A stretch of DNA of 64,000 nucleotides from Jiangellales bacterium. Its GTDB lineage: Bacteria > Actinomycetota > Actinomycetes > Jiangellales > Jiangellaceae. A model generated the notes under the pieces. The model saw only the letters and a list, made by a program, of their open reading frames with translations. It had not been told where the DNA came from and searched no databases. Positions 24,696 to 34,387 of the stretch are shown here, in pieces; the stretch's first letter is position 1; every line of letters begins with the position of its first letter. The stretch lies in the NCBI GenBank assembly GCA_030447955.1, contig JAUJNY010000002.1, positions 166,065 to 230,064 on the forward strand. The letters are read 5' to 3'. The position numbers and the translations under genes are program-made.

Positions 24696-25232
24696 TCAGA
24701 GCCGTCGCGTGGTGAACAGGGTGGTCCCGTAGACCGCGTGCACTTCCTTCCGCTCGGTCTCGGTGAACCCGACCTTGGCCAGCACCCGGCGAGAAGCGGT
24801 GTTCCACTCCCAGACTGTGGCCCACAGACGCTCGTACCCGGACAATCTCGCCCAGTCAAGAACCGCCAACGAGGCCTCGGTCGCGTATCCCTGACGCCAG
24901 ACCCGGCGTAGCAGCTCGAACGCCAGTTCCGGTTCCCCTTCCGGCCCTCGTCCGCTGTCGATCAGCCCGCAGTAGCCGATGACGTCACGAGCGGCCTTCC
25001 GCTCGACCGCCAGCAACCCGATCGACGATGGCTGATTGGTGCGGATCGACTCCTCGAGGTCTGCGACCGTGGGGTGTCCATCCGCGTCGATTCGGCGGTG
25101 CGGCGGCACTCGTGGATCACGCTCGGTCCAGAGCTCATGCTGGACGACAGCCTCGGCTACCCGCCAGGGCCTGAGCAGCAGGCGAGCCGTCTCGAGCACA
25201 ACCTCGCGGCCCGGAGTCGCTCCATCTGCCAT
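24696..25232 (-). CDS. GNAT acetyltransferase (RimJ/RimL-like)
   Basis: A 178-residue single-domain N-acetyltransferase. It opens with LETARLLLRPW, typical of RimJ/RimL-type members, then the beta-4 strand ELAFELLRRVWRQGYATEA containing the acetyl-CoA loop (R-x-x-G-Y-A), and WEWNTASRRVLAKVGF, the conserved Asn/Ser region near the C-terminus. The substrate may be a protein N-terminus or a small amine. ATG 25232 gives the family start; the long upstream frame runs across tRNA genes and is artefactual. Confidence 0.85.
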   Translation of the reverse strand: MADGATPGREVVLETARLLLRPWRVAEAVVQHELWTERDPRVPPHRRIDADGHPTVADLEESIRTNQPSSIGLLAVERKAARDVIGYCGLIDSGRGPEGEPELAFELLRRVWRQGYATEASLAVLDWARLSGYERLWATVWEWNTASRRVLAKVGFTETERKEVHAVYGTTLFTTRRL

Positions 25233-25381
25233 GACAGCAACCCTCTCACGGGCGTACGCACTGTCATGCCGCATAGCGTGCGCTCGGAGTGCTGCCGGAA
25301 ACGGCTCACCATTTGGTATGGGTTTGTCAAGAGAGAACTCACATGTCAGGAATCCGGCCTCTGACCTGCGGGGTTTGGAAG

Positions 25382-25453
25382 TGGGCGATACTGGGATCGA
25401 ACCAGTGACCTCTTCCGTGTCAGGGAAGCGCGCTACCGCTGCGCCAATCGCCC
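25382..25453 (-). tRNA. tRNA-Val (anticodon GAC)
   Basis: A 72-base cloverleaf read on the minus strand. Acceptor GGGCGAT pairs with ATCGCCC, the anticodon arm is CTTCC-loop-GGAAG with loop CTGACAC, the T arm is CTGG-TTCGATC-CCAG, and the discriminator is A. CCA is not encoded. Confidence 0.93.
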
Positions 25454-25468
25454 GGGTGTTCGTACGCG

Positions 25469-25539
25469 AGGTGGAGACGGGATTCGAACCCGTGTACACG
25501 GCTTTGCAGGCCGTTGCCTCGCCTCTCGGCCACTCCACC
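25469..25539 (-). tRNA. tRNA-Cys (anticodon GCA)
   Basis: A 71-base cloverleaf with acceptor GGTGGAG/CTCCACC, anticodon loop CTGCAAA and discriminator T, as usual for tRNA-Cys. It lies 15 bases from tRNA-Val on the same strand. Confidence 0.93.
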
Positions 25540-25591
25540 GTGGGGAGGCCAGCGCAGTCCCGCGCGTGCTGACCCGGTCCGGCCTCGTTCG

Positions 25592-25664
25592 AGCGGACGA
25601 CGGGACTCGAACCCGCGACCCTCACCTTGGCAAGGTGATGCGCTACCAGCTGCGCTACGTCCGC
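25592..25664 (-). tRNA. tRNA-Gly (anticodon GCC)
   Basis: A 73-base cloverleaf with acceptor GCGGACG/CGTCCGC, anticodon stem TCACC/GGTGA with loop TTGCCAA, and discriminator T. First gene of the Gly-Cys-Val cluster in transcription order. Confidence 0.93.
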
Positions 25665-25775
25665 GTCGTGCGTGGAGGGGCCCCCAACGCGCCCGAGCAC
25701 TCTAGCCGATCCCCTTTCGCCCTCAAACTGTCCGCGACCCACGTTCGAAGACGACCGATGGCGGCAGTGCGTCGT

Positions 25776-25781
25776 TACCGT
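25776..25781 (+). promoter_or_regulatory. -10 hexamer TACCGT for the class IV aminotransferase gene
   Basis: TACCGT ends seven bases before the GTG at 25789. Confidence 0.5.
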
Positions 25782-25788
25782 GGCGGCC

Positions 25789-26613
25789 GTGACGACATGG
25801 GTGGACGGCGCGCTCCACCGCGACGACGCGGCCACGGTGTCGGCCTTCGACCATGGATTCACCGTCGGCGACGGCTGCTTCGAGACGGTCAAGGTGATCG
25901 ACGGGGTGCCGTTCGCACTGCGCCGCCACCTCGAGCGGCTGGCTCGATCCGCGCGGGGACTCGGCCTGGCCGAGCCGCCCGCGAGTGAGGTGCGGGAGGC
26001 CTGCCGAGCCGTCCTATCGGCACCGGACACGCCCCGCTCCGCGCGACTGCGCATCACCTGGACGAGTGGCGCTGCCCCACTGGGCTCCGAACGCGGTGCC
26101 GCCCGCGCGACCCTCGTGGTGGCCGCCGCCCCGCTGCCCGACCGAAGCGACAGCGAATCCGTGGCCGTCGCGCCCTGGCCGCGCAACGAGCGTGGCGCGC
26201 TCAGCGGGCTGAAGACGACGTCGTACGCGGGGAACGTAGTCGCCCTCGCCTGGGCCCGCCGGCATGGTGCCGGAGAGGCGTTGCTGGGCAACACCCGCGG
26301 GGAGCTGTGCGAGGGCACCGGCAGCAACGTCTTCGTGGTCTTCGGGGAGCGAGTGGTGACTCCACCGCTGTCAAGCGGCGCGCTGGCGGGGGTGACCCGG
26401 GCCCTGGTGCTGGAGTGGTGCGCGGCCGAGGAAGCCGAGCTGCCTCTTGAATCGCTGCCGGAGGCGTCCGAGCTGTTCCTGACCTCGACAACGCGCGACG
26501 TCCAGGCGGTGGGTCGCCTGGACGGGGCGCCGCTGCTGGGCGCGCCGGGACCGCTGACCCGTGAGGTAGCCGCTGTGTTCGCCCGCCGCAGCGCCGCGGA
26601 CCGGGAGCCGTAG
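25789..26613 (+). CDS. Class IV PLP aminotransferase, aminodeoxychorismate lyase-like
   Basis: A 274-residue fold-type IV PLP enzyme. It begins WVDGALHRDD and FDHGFTVGDGCFETVKV, the entry motif of the family. The PLP lysine is expected in SGLKTTSYAGNVVALAWARR, and the GELCEGTGSNVFVV block binds the cofactor phosphate. The closest functional guess is 4-amino-4-deoxychorismate lyase (PabC) for folate synthesis; branched-chain or D-amino-acid aminotransferase activity is the alternative. The GTG was chosen because TACCGT ends seven bases before it. It ends convergently with the SsgA-like gene, with a gap of 15 bases. Confidence 0.88.
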   Translation: MTTWVDGALHRDDAATVSAFDHGFTVGDGCFETVKVIDGVPFALRRHLERLARSARGLGLAEPPASEVREACRAVLSAPDTPRSARLRITWTSGAAPLGSERGAARATLVVAAAPLPDRSDSESVAVAPWPRNERGALSGLKTTSYAGNVVALAWARRHGAGEALLGNTRGELCEGTGSNVFVVFGERVVTPPLSSGALAGVTRALVLEWCAAEEAELPLESLPEASELFLTSTTRDVQAVGRLDGAPLLGAPGPLTREVAAVFARRSAADREP

Positions 26614-26628
26614 GCGGTCTGGTGGGGG

Positions 26629-27066
26629 TCAGTGGCGTTCGAGGATCGCGCCGATGGCCGCGTCGACGTCGAGGTGAGCGCTCTCGGCACCCGCGGGCAC
26701 CGCGGCGTACGTCTCGGTGAGGAAGGCCTCCAGTGCGCGAGCGGAGGCCTCGAGCACCGCGGAACCGTCAGGGGAGGCCAGGCGGAGCCGGACCACCGGC
26801 GCTTGGGCGCCTCCGTCCCGCGGCGCCGGCACCGGGCCCACGCTGACGTCGCCCTCGCCCACGTGGTCCCGCAAGCCGGCAGCCAGCAGGTCCCGGCTGA
26901 ACACCCAGCGCACCGGAGCGTCACCGCCAGCGTCGAGCAGCGCCTCGACGGCGTAGGGGTCCTCCGCGCCGTAGCTCAGCCGCGCGTGCACCACAAGAGG
27001 GGGCCCGGTGCCGTTCAGGAGCCGCAGCGTCAGCTCGGCGGTCACGCTCACGGGCTCGCCGTCCAT
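26629..27066 (-). CDS. SsgA-like sporulation/cell division protein
   Basis: A 145-residue member of the SsgA-like protein family, known only from sporulating or morphologically complex Actinobacteria. There SsgB-type members place the FtsZ ring during sporulation septation. Diagnostic stretches are LTLRLLNGTGPPLVV, YGAEDPYAVEALLDAGG, VRWVFSRDLLAAGL, then VRLRLASPDGSAVLEA and LEAFLTETYAAVPAGAES. The ATG at 27066 gives a length close to the 135-145 usual for SsgB. A longer frame from a TTG exists but adds non-conserved sequence. Its presence suggests that the organism divides into spores or descends from such a lineage. Confidence 0.9.
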   Translation of the reverse strand: MDGEPVSVTAELTLRLLNGTGPPLVVHARLSYGAEDPYAVEALLDAGGDAPVRWVFSRDLLAAGLRDHVGEGDVSVGPVPAPRDGGAQAPVVRLRLASPDGSAVLEASARALEAFLTETYAAVPAGAESAHLDVDAAIGAILERH

Positions 27067-27154
27067 GCCGGGGGCGCCTTTCGCCGGGGCCGGTCCAAAG
27101 ATGTGGCCTTGTTCATCCCCGAACGGCTGGGTGAGCAAACGGCTGCCCGCCCGT

Positions 27155-27160
27155 TACCGT
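27155..27160 (+). promoter_or_regulatory. -10 hexamer TACCGT for the TIGR02611 gene
   Basis: TACCGT ends six bases before the ATG at 27167. Confidence 0.5.
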
Positions 27161-27166
27161 GACCCG

Positions 27167-27640
27167 ATGGCCTCGCCAGCCCGACCCGACGACGCGCAGA
27201 GCTCGACCACGCAGCGCGCGGCCAGCATCGACCCGACCGACGCCCCGCACCGTACGGACCCCTGGTATCGACGAGTGCGACAGCGCGTCGGGCGTCACCG
27301 GCTGCTCGACCTCACCTGGCGCATCGGGGTGCTCGTCGTGGGCTGGGGCGTGGTCGCAGCCGGCGTGGTGATGCTGGTGGTCCCGGGTCCCGGGTGGGCC
27401 GCGATCTTTATCGGGTTCGCGATCCTTGCGACGGAGTTCGAGTGGGCCGAGCGACTGCTGGACAGGGCCAAGGCCTATGCCCGTCGAGCGGCTCAGTGGG
27501 CCAAGGAGCCGCGGCACCGGCGCCTCGTTCAGGTGCTGACAGCGGTCACGGTCACGGTGCTGGTCGCCGGCTGCTGGTGGTACGTCGACCGCTACGGGCT
27601 GCCCGGTTTCGTCACCGCCGCGCTGGAATGGTTCGGGTAG
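27167..27640 (+). CDS. TIGR02611/PGPGW family membrane protein
   Basis: A 157-residue protein with the signature VMLVVPGPGWAAIFIGFAIL between two membrane segments and the following ATEFEWAERLLDRAK helix, which defines the TIGR02611 (PGPGW) actinobacterial membrane protein family of unknown function. A third hydrophobic helix lies near the C-terminus. The N-terminal 45 residues are polar. TACCGT six bases before the ATG implies a leaderless message. It is followed closely by tRNA-Val. Confidence 0.85.
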   Translation: MASPARPDDAQSSTTQRAASIDPTDAPHRTDPWYRRVRQRVGRHRLLDLTWRIGVLVVGWGVVAAGVVMLVVPGPGWAAIFIGFAILATEFEWAERLLDRAKAYARRAAQWAKEPRHRRLVQVLTAVTVTVLVAGCWWYVDRYGLPGFVTAALEWFG

Positions 27641-27657
27641 GGTCGGCACCCGCGTCC

Positions 27658-27729
27658 GGGCGATTAGCTCAGCGGGAGAGCGCCTCGTTCACACCGAGGA
27701 GGTCACTGGTTCGATCCCAGTATCGCCCA
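27658..27729 (+). tRNA. tRNA-Val (anticodon CAC)
   Basis: A 72-base cloverleaf with acceptor GGGCGAT/ATCGCCC, anticodon stem CCTCG/CGAGG with loop TTCACAC, and discriminator A. Its 3' half (T arm and acceptor) is identical to that of the tRNA-Val(GAC) gene on the opposite strand at 25382-25453. Confidence 0.93.
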
Positions 27730-27785
27730 CCCCGGCCGCGCTCTGCAGACGGAAATGCAAGCGCTTTTCAACGCATTCTCGTCGC

Positions 27786-27791
27786 TAGCAT
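27786..27791 (+). promoter_or_regulatory. -10 hexamer TAGCAT for thrS
   Basis: TAGCAT lies 36 bases before the GTG, allowing a short leader with the GGAGGA site. The same hexamer in the same CGCTAGCAT context stands before pgsA. Confidence 0.45.
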
Positions 27792-27827
27792 CGGGTGGCG
27801 CCGCACCGTCCGTCGGAGGAGCCTGCC

Positions 27828-29809
<1,982 letters not shown>

Positions 29810-29813
<4 letters not shown>

Positions 29814-30358
29814 CCGAGGGTCCGGAGCTGGTCGAGCAGGACGGCGTCGCCGTACCCGACCGGCTGCGCCGGTTGTGGACCCCGCACCGGATGGCCTACA
29901 TCAAGGCCGAGTCCGCGGCGGGGGCCGACGGGGGCGGTGGCTGCCCGTTCTGCCGGATACCTTCGCTGCCCGACGAGGACGCGCTGGTGGTCGCCCGCGG
30001 CCGGCAGGTGTACGCGGTGCTCAACCTGCACCCGTACAACCCGGGCCACCTGATGGTGGTGCCGTACCGCCACGTCGCCGACCTGGAGGACCTCACCGAG
30101 GCGGAGGCGCAGGAGCTCACGACGTTCACCCGGCAGGCCGTACGCGCGGTGCGCGCGGCCTCTGCGCCGCACGGGTTCAACGTCGGGCTCAACCTCGGTG
30201 GCGTAGCCGGGGGATCGCTGTCCGACCACCTCCATCAGCATGTGGTGCCGCGCTGGGGTGGCGACTCCAACTTCATCGCGGTCCTCGCCGAGACCAAGGT
30301 GATCCCGCAGCTGCTGGGGGAGACCCGCCAGCTGCTCGCGCAGGCCTGGCCGGACTAG
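29810..30358 (+). CDS. HIT family hydrolase/phosphorylase (AP4A-type)
   Basis: A 182-residue histidine-triad protein. The active site HLHQHVV has His140, His142 and catalytic His144, and a possible zinc pair Cys45/Cys48 (CPFC) is present. It corresponds to mycobacterial Rv2613c, described as a diadenosine tetraphosphate phosphorylase, which lies at the same place beside thrS and the PIM genes. The ATG overlaps the thrS stop, so the pair is co-translated. Confidence 0.92.
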
Positions 30359-30373
30359 CACCGGCGTCAACCG

Positions 30374-32605
30374 TCAGGGGTGCGCCGCAACCGTCTCGCG
30401 GACCTTGGCGGCCAGCTGCGCCGGCATCGGCTCGTAGCGGGCGAAGGATCGGCTGAACGTGCCCGTCCCGTGGCTGATCGAGCGCAGGTCGATCGCGTAA
30501 CGCACCACCTCGACCTGCGGCACCTCGGCCCGGACCAGCGTCCGCCCGCCGCCGACCGGCTCGGTGCCCAACACCCGGCCACGTCGCGAGGACAGGTCGC
30601 TCATCACCGCGCCGACGTAGTCGTCCGGCACGAGCACGCCAAGCTCGTCCACGGGCTCCAGCAAGGCGGTCGCCCCGGTCGTGGCCGCCTGCTTGAGGGC
30701 CAGCGCCCCGGCGGTCTGGAAGGCCATGTCGGAGGAGTCGACGGAGTGGGCCTTGCCGTCGCGCAGGGTGACCCGGACGTCGACCATGGGGTAGCCGGCG
30801 ACGACGCCACGCTCGAGCTGTGCCCGTACGCCCTTCTCGACGCTGGGGATGAACTGCTTCGGGACGGATCCGCCGAAGACCTTGTCGACGAACTCGAACC
30901 CCGCGCCGGACGGCAACGGCTCGACCTCGATGTCACAGACGGCGAACTGGCCGTGGCCGCCGGACTGCTTGACGTGCCGCCCGTGCCCGGACGCCGTCCC
31001 GGCGAACGTCTCCCGCAGCGGGACGCGCAGCTCGACGGGGTCGACGGCGACGCCGTACCGGCTGGAGAGCCGGTCCAGCAGCACGTCGGTGTGCGCCTCG
31101 CCCATGGTCCACAGGACGAGCTGACGGGTCTCGACGTTGTGTTCGATGCGGAGCGTGGGGTCCTCGGCCTCGAGCCGGTGCAGGGCCGTGGACAGCTTGT
31201 CCTCGTCCGCCCTGGAACGGGCGGTGACCGCGACCGGGAGCAGCGGCTCGGGCGCCGCCCAGGGGCGCATGAGCAGCGGGTCGTCGCGGTCGGACAAGGT
31301 GTCCCCGGTCTCGGCCCGGGAGAGCTTGGCCACCGCGCAGATGTCGCCGGCGACGCAGTGGCCGACGCTGCGTTGCACCTTGCCCAGCGGTACGGAGAGG
31401 GTGCCGATGCGCTCGTCCTCGTCATGCTCGTGCGCCGCCCCGCTTTGACCACCGGCAGAGCCGCCCGCAGCGTCACCCCCGCCGCCTCCCGCGGCGCCGC
31501 CCGCAGCGTCACCCGCAAAGGCCGCCGCGTGACCCGACACGTGTACCACGGCATCGGGGCGCAACGTCCCGGAGAAGACGCGGACCAGGCTGATGCGTCC
31601 GACGTAGGCGTCGGTGGCGGTCTTGACCACCTCGGCGAGCAGCGGCCCGGCCGGGTCGCAGGTGAGGTCGCCGCGCGGGGTGCCGTCGAGCTGGCGGACC
31701 TCGGGCAGCGGGTGCTCGTAGGGCGAGGGGAACGCGCTCGTCATCACCTCGAGCAGCTCGGCGGTGCCCACCCGGGTGAGGGCGCACACTGGGACCACGG
31801 GGAAGAAAGAGGCGTTTGCCACGGCCTTCTCGAGGTCCTTGACCAGCACCGAGACGTCCGGCAGCGCGCCCTCCAGGTAGCCCTCCATAAGGGTCTCGTC
31901 CTCGGACTCCTCGATGATGCCCTCGATGAGCGCGTCGCGGGCAGGGCCGATGCGCTCGACGTCCTCCGGCGCCGGGTCTCGCACGGCTCTGGTGCCGTCG
32001 GTGTACTCGAACAACCGCTGCGAGAGCAGCCCCACCAGACCGTTCACGGCGCCGTCGGCTCCCCGCACCGGCAGGTAGAGCGGCAGCACCTTGCCGCCAA
32101 AGGCCTCTTGGCAGGCAGCCAGCGCGGCGTCGAAGTCAGCACGCGGGTGGTCGAGCTTGGTGAGCACCACCGCTCGCGGCATGTTCACCGCGGCGCACTC
32201 CTGCCACAGCATGCGCGTCGTGCCGTCGACCCCGTCCACCGCCGAGGCGACGAAGAGAGCGCAGTCGGCCGCGCGCAGACCGGCGCGCAGGTCCCCAACG
32301 AAGTCGGCGTAGCCGGGGGTGTCGAGCAGGTTGACCTTGATCCCGTCGGCGACGAGCGGCGCGAGGGACAGGCCAACCGAACGCTGCTGGCGCACCTCCG
32401 CCTCGTCCCAGTCCGAGACCGTCGTGCCGTCCTCGACCCGACCGGCGCGCGCGACGGTGCCGGTGGCCGCCAGCAGCGCCTCGACCAGCGTGGTCTTGCC
32501 GGCGCCGGTGTGGCCGACCAGCACGACGTTGCGGACGTCGTCAGGCCGGTCGGCCGTCGGTGCCCGGCCGGCGGCTCCGAGTGGTCCTGCGTTCTTGTCC
32601 GCCAC
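30374..32605 (-). CDS. Elongation factor G-like protein (EF-G2)
   Basis: A 743-residue translational GTPase of the EF-G-like group. G1 is VGHTGAGKTTL (30-40), G3 DTPG, G4 TKLD (NKxD variant). Domains II-V follow, with domain IV containing SGGHGQFAVCDIEVEP. Actinobacterial EF-G-like proteins of this type are additional to the main FusA, and their role in translocation is unclear. Domain II is interrupted near residues 370-405 by a Gly/Ala-rich linker and an acidic-His stretch (HEHDEDE), coded at about 31430-31520. The GTG has an AGGAGG site. The gene lies on the opposite strand inside the thrS-pimA block. Confidence 0.9.
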   Translation of the reverse strand: MADKNAGPLGAAGRAPTADRPDDVRNVVLVGHTGAGKTTLVEALLAATGTVARAGRVEDGTTVSDWDEAEVRQQRSVGLSLAPLVADGIKVNLLDTPGYADFVGDLRAGLRAADCALFVASAVDGVDGTTRMLWQECAAVNMPRAVVLTKLDHPRADFDAALAACQEAFGGKVLPLYLPVRGADGAVNGLVGLLSQRLFEYTDGTRAVRDPAPEDVERIGPARDALIEGIIEESEDETLMEGYLEGALPDVSVLVKDLEKAVANASFFPVVPVCALTRVGTAELLEVMTSAFPSPYEHPLPEVRQLDGTPRGDLTCDPAGPLLAEVVKTATDAYVGRISLVRVFSGTLRPDAVVHVSGHAAAFAGDAAGGAAGGGGGDAAGGSAGGQSGAAHEHDEDERIGTLSVPLGKVQRSVGHCVAGDICAVAKLSRAETGDTLSDRDDPLLMRPWAAPEPLLPVAVTARSRADEDKLSTALHRLEAEDPTLRIEHNVETRQLVLWTMGEAHTDVLLDRLSSRYGVAVDPVELRVPLRETFAGTASGHGRHVKQSGGHGQFAVCDIEVEPLPSGAGFEFVDKVFGGSVPKQFIPSVEKGVRAQLERGVVAGYPMVDVRVTLRDGKAHSVDSSDMAFQTAGALALKQAATTGATALLEPVDELGVLVPDDYVGAVMSDLSSRRGRVLGTEPVGGGRTLVRAEVPQVEVVRYAIDLRSISHGTGTFSRSFARYEPMPAQLAAKVRETVAAHP

Positions 32606-32720
32606 GGCTGCCTCCTGAGGTGCGCGGAACGCTCCCGGACACCCTTCACCCGCCGGAGCCGACCAGGCAAGGGGGCCCGCGTTCGGCACGAGGCGTACGG
32701 GGGTGGTGGCCGAGGGTCGC

Positions 32721-32726
32721 TAGCAT
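32721..32726 (+). promoter_or_regulatory. -10 hexamer TAGCAT for pgsA
   Basis: TAGCAT in the context CGCTAGCAT, about 48 bases before the ATG, would drive the pgsA-acyltransferase-pimA transcript. Confidence 0.4.
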
Positions 32727-32773
32727 GGCGCCGCCCTCCACCCCCGTGCCCGGATCGGGGACCGGCTCGCCGC

Positions 32774-33388
32774 ATGCTCAACCGCTTCGCCCGTGCCTTC
32801 TTCACCCGGCTGTTCAGCCCCGTTGCGGCGGCGCTGCTCCGGGCGGGGGTGAGCCCCGACGCCGTCACGCTGGTCGGGACGCTCGGGGTCTGTGTCGGGG
32901 CGCTGGTGTTCTTCCCCCGCGGTCACCTCATGATCGGCACCCTCGTGGTCACGGCCTTCGTGTTCAGCGACGCCGTGGACGGCATCATGGCCCGCCAGGC
33001 TGGTCGCTCCAGCCCGTGGGGCGCCTTCCTCGACTCGGTCCTCGACCGGGTGGGCGACGCCGCGGTGTTCGGCGGGCTGGTGCTGTGGTTCGCCGGACCG
33101 CAGGACGACCCCGTGGGGACTTCGGTGGCGCTGGCCTGCCTGGTGCTCGGCTCGGTCGTGCCGTACGTCCGCGCCCGCGCCGAGGGACTCGGCATGCGCG
33201 CCGACGTCGGTATCGCCGAGCGAGCGGACCGGCTCGTCGTCGCCCTGGTAACCACCGGGTGGACGGGGATCCTGTGGCCGCCGACCGTACTGGTGGTCGT
33301 CCTCGCGCTGCTGGCGGCGGCCAGCCTCTACACCGTGGTCCAGCGGGTGCTCCTCGTGCGGCAGCAGTCCCTGACGCAGGTCCGCTGA
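32774..33388 (+). CDS. pgsA: Phosphatidylinositol phosphate synthase (CDP-alcohol phosphatidyltransferase)
   Basis: Joins CDP-diacylglycerol and inositol 3-phosphate, the first step to phosphatidylinositol and PIMs. The 204-residue membrane enzyme has the complete CDP-alcohol phosphotransferase motif: Asp66, Asp69, Gly70, Ala73-Arg74, Gly83, Asp87 and Asp91 in SDAVDGIMARQAGRSSPWGA and the following LDSVLD. About six membrane helices are present. Context (acyltransferase and pimA directly downstream) supports the inositol-phosphate rather than glycerol-phosphate activity. In older nomenclature this gene is called pgsA1 in mycobacteria. Confidence 0.93.
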   Translation: MLNRFARAFFTRLFSPVAAALLRAGVSPDAVTLVGTLGVCVGALVFFPRGHLMIGTLVVTAFVFSDAVDGIMARQAGRSSPWGAFLDSVLDRVGDAAVFGGLVLWFAGPQDDPVGTSVALACLVLGSVVPYVRARAEGLGMRADVGIAERADRLVVALVTTGWTGILWPPTVLVVVLALLAAASLYTVVQRVLLVRQQSLTQVR

Positions 33389-33391
33389 GAC

Positions 33392-34387
33392 GTGCGCAAC
33401 CCGGTCCGGCGCCCTGGCGACCCGCTGCGCGACCGGCTGGTGACCGGTGCCTTCAGTTGCGCCTGGGCGGTCGTCCCGCGGCTGCCCGAACCGGTGGCGT
33501 ACCGGCTCTTCCGGCACGCGGCCGACCTCGTCTGGTGGCGGCACGGACCCGGCGTACGGCGGCTGGAGGCGAACCTCCAGCGGGTGCTGACCTGGTCCGC
33601 GGCCATGCCACATTCGCCGCCGGGTCCGCCGCCGGATCCGCCGCCGGGTGAGGATGTGCGGGCGCTCAGCCGAGCGGCGACGCGGTCCTACCTGCGCTAC
33701 TGGTGCGACGCGTTCCGGATGCCGGACTGGGAGCGCGACCGGGTGGTCGACCGGGTCCTCGTCGAGGGCGAACACCGGCTGCGCGACGCGCTGGCGGCCG
33801 GTCGAGGAGTGGTCGCCGCCCTGCCCCACATGGGCAACTGGGACCATGCCGGGGCGTGGGCCTGCCGTACGGGCGCGCCGGTGACCACGGTGGCCGAGAG
33901 GTTGCGGCCCGAGCGGCTGTACGAGCGTTTCGCCGCCTTCCGTACCGGGCTGGGCATGGAGATCCTGCCGCTCACCGGCGGCGACGGCCATGTCTTCGCG
34001 ACGCTCGCGGCGCGGCTGCGGGAGCCCCGGCTGGTGCCGCTGCTGGCCGACCGTGAGCTGTCCACCGGCGGCGTGTTGGTGTCACTGGCCGGCGAGCCCG
34101 CCCGGCTCCCCGCCGGTCCGGCGGCGCTCGCGCTCGCGACGGGGTCCGCGCTGCTGCCGGTAACCGTGTACTACGCGGGCAAGGAGCCACGCCACGGCAT
34201 CGTGCTCACCTTCCACGACGAGGTACGCGCGCCGGTCGGGGCGCAGCGCTCGGCTCAGCTCGTCGCAATGACGCAGGGGGTCGCCGACGTCTTCACCGCC
34301 GCGTTCGCCGCTCATCCCCAGGACTGGCACATGTGGCAACCGGTGTGGGCGGCGGACGGGGACGGCCCCGGACCGGCGCCGCGATGA
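33392..34387 (+). CDS. Phosphatidylinositol mannoside acyltransferase
   Basis: A 331-residue membrane-associated acyltransferase of the LpxL/HtrB fold that adds an acyl chain to the mannose of PIM1/PIM2. The active-site HX4D is HMGNWD (His146, Asp151), followed by the PLTGG(D)G and DRELS regions seen in PatA-type enzymes. Between residues 74 and 86 there is an unusual Pro/Gly run (PPGPPPDPPPG), coded by a short CCGCCGG repeat at about 33615-33650, absent from typical members. The gene starts three bases after the pgsA stop and overlaps pimA by ATGA, so the three are coupled. Confidence 0.9.
   Translation: MRNPVRRPGDPLRDRLVTGAFSCAWAVVPRLPEPVAYRLFRHAADLVWWRHGPGVRRLEANLQRVLTWSAAMPHSPPGPPPDPPPGEDVRALSRAATRSYLRYWCDAFRMPDWERDRVVDRVLVEGEHRLRDALAAGRGVVAALPHMGNWDHAGAWACRTGAPVTTVAERLRPERLYERFAAFRTGLGMEILPLTGGDGHVFATLAARLREPRLVPLLADRELSTGGVLVSLAGEPARLPAGPAALALATGSALLPVTVYYAGKEPRHGIVLTFHDEVRAPVGAQRSAQLVAMTQGVADVFTAAFAAHPQDWHMWQPVWAADGDGPGPAPR

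Noticed and set aside
27067-27138. N-terminal extension of the SsgA-like protein from a TTG codon
   Set aside because: The added 24 residues are not part of the family and lack a ribosome site; ATG 27066 gives the usual length.
27640-27827. T-box leader before thrS
   Set aside because: The interval is filled by a tRNA gene and a short promoter; there is no room for, or trace of, a T-box structure.
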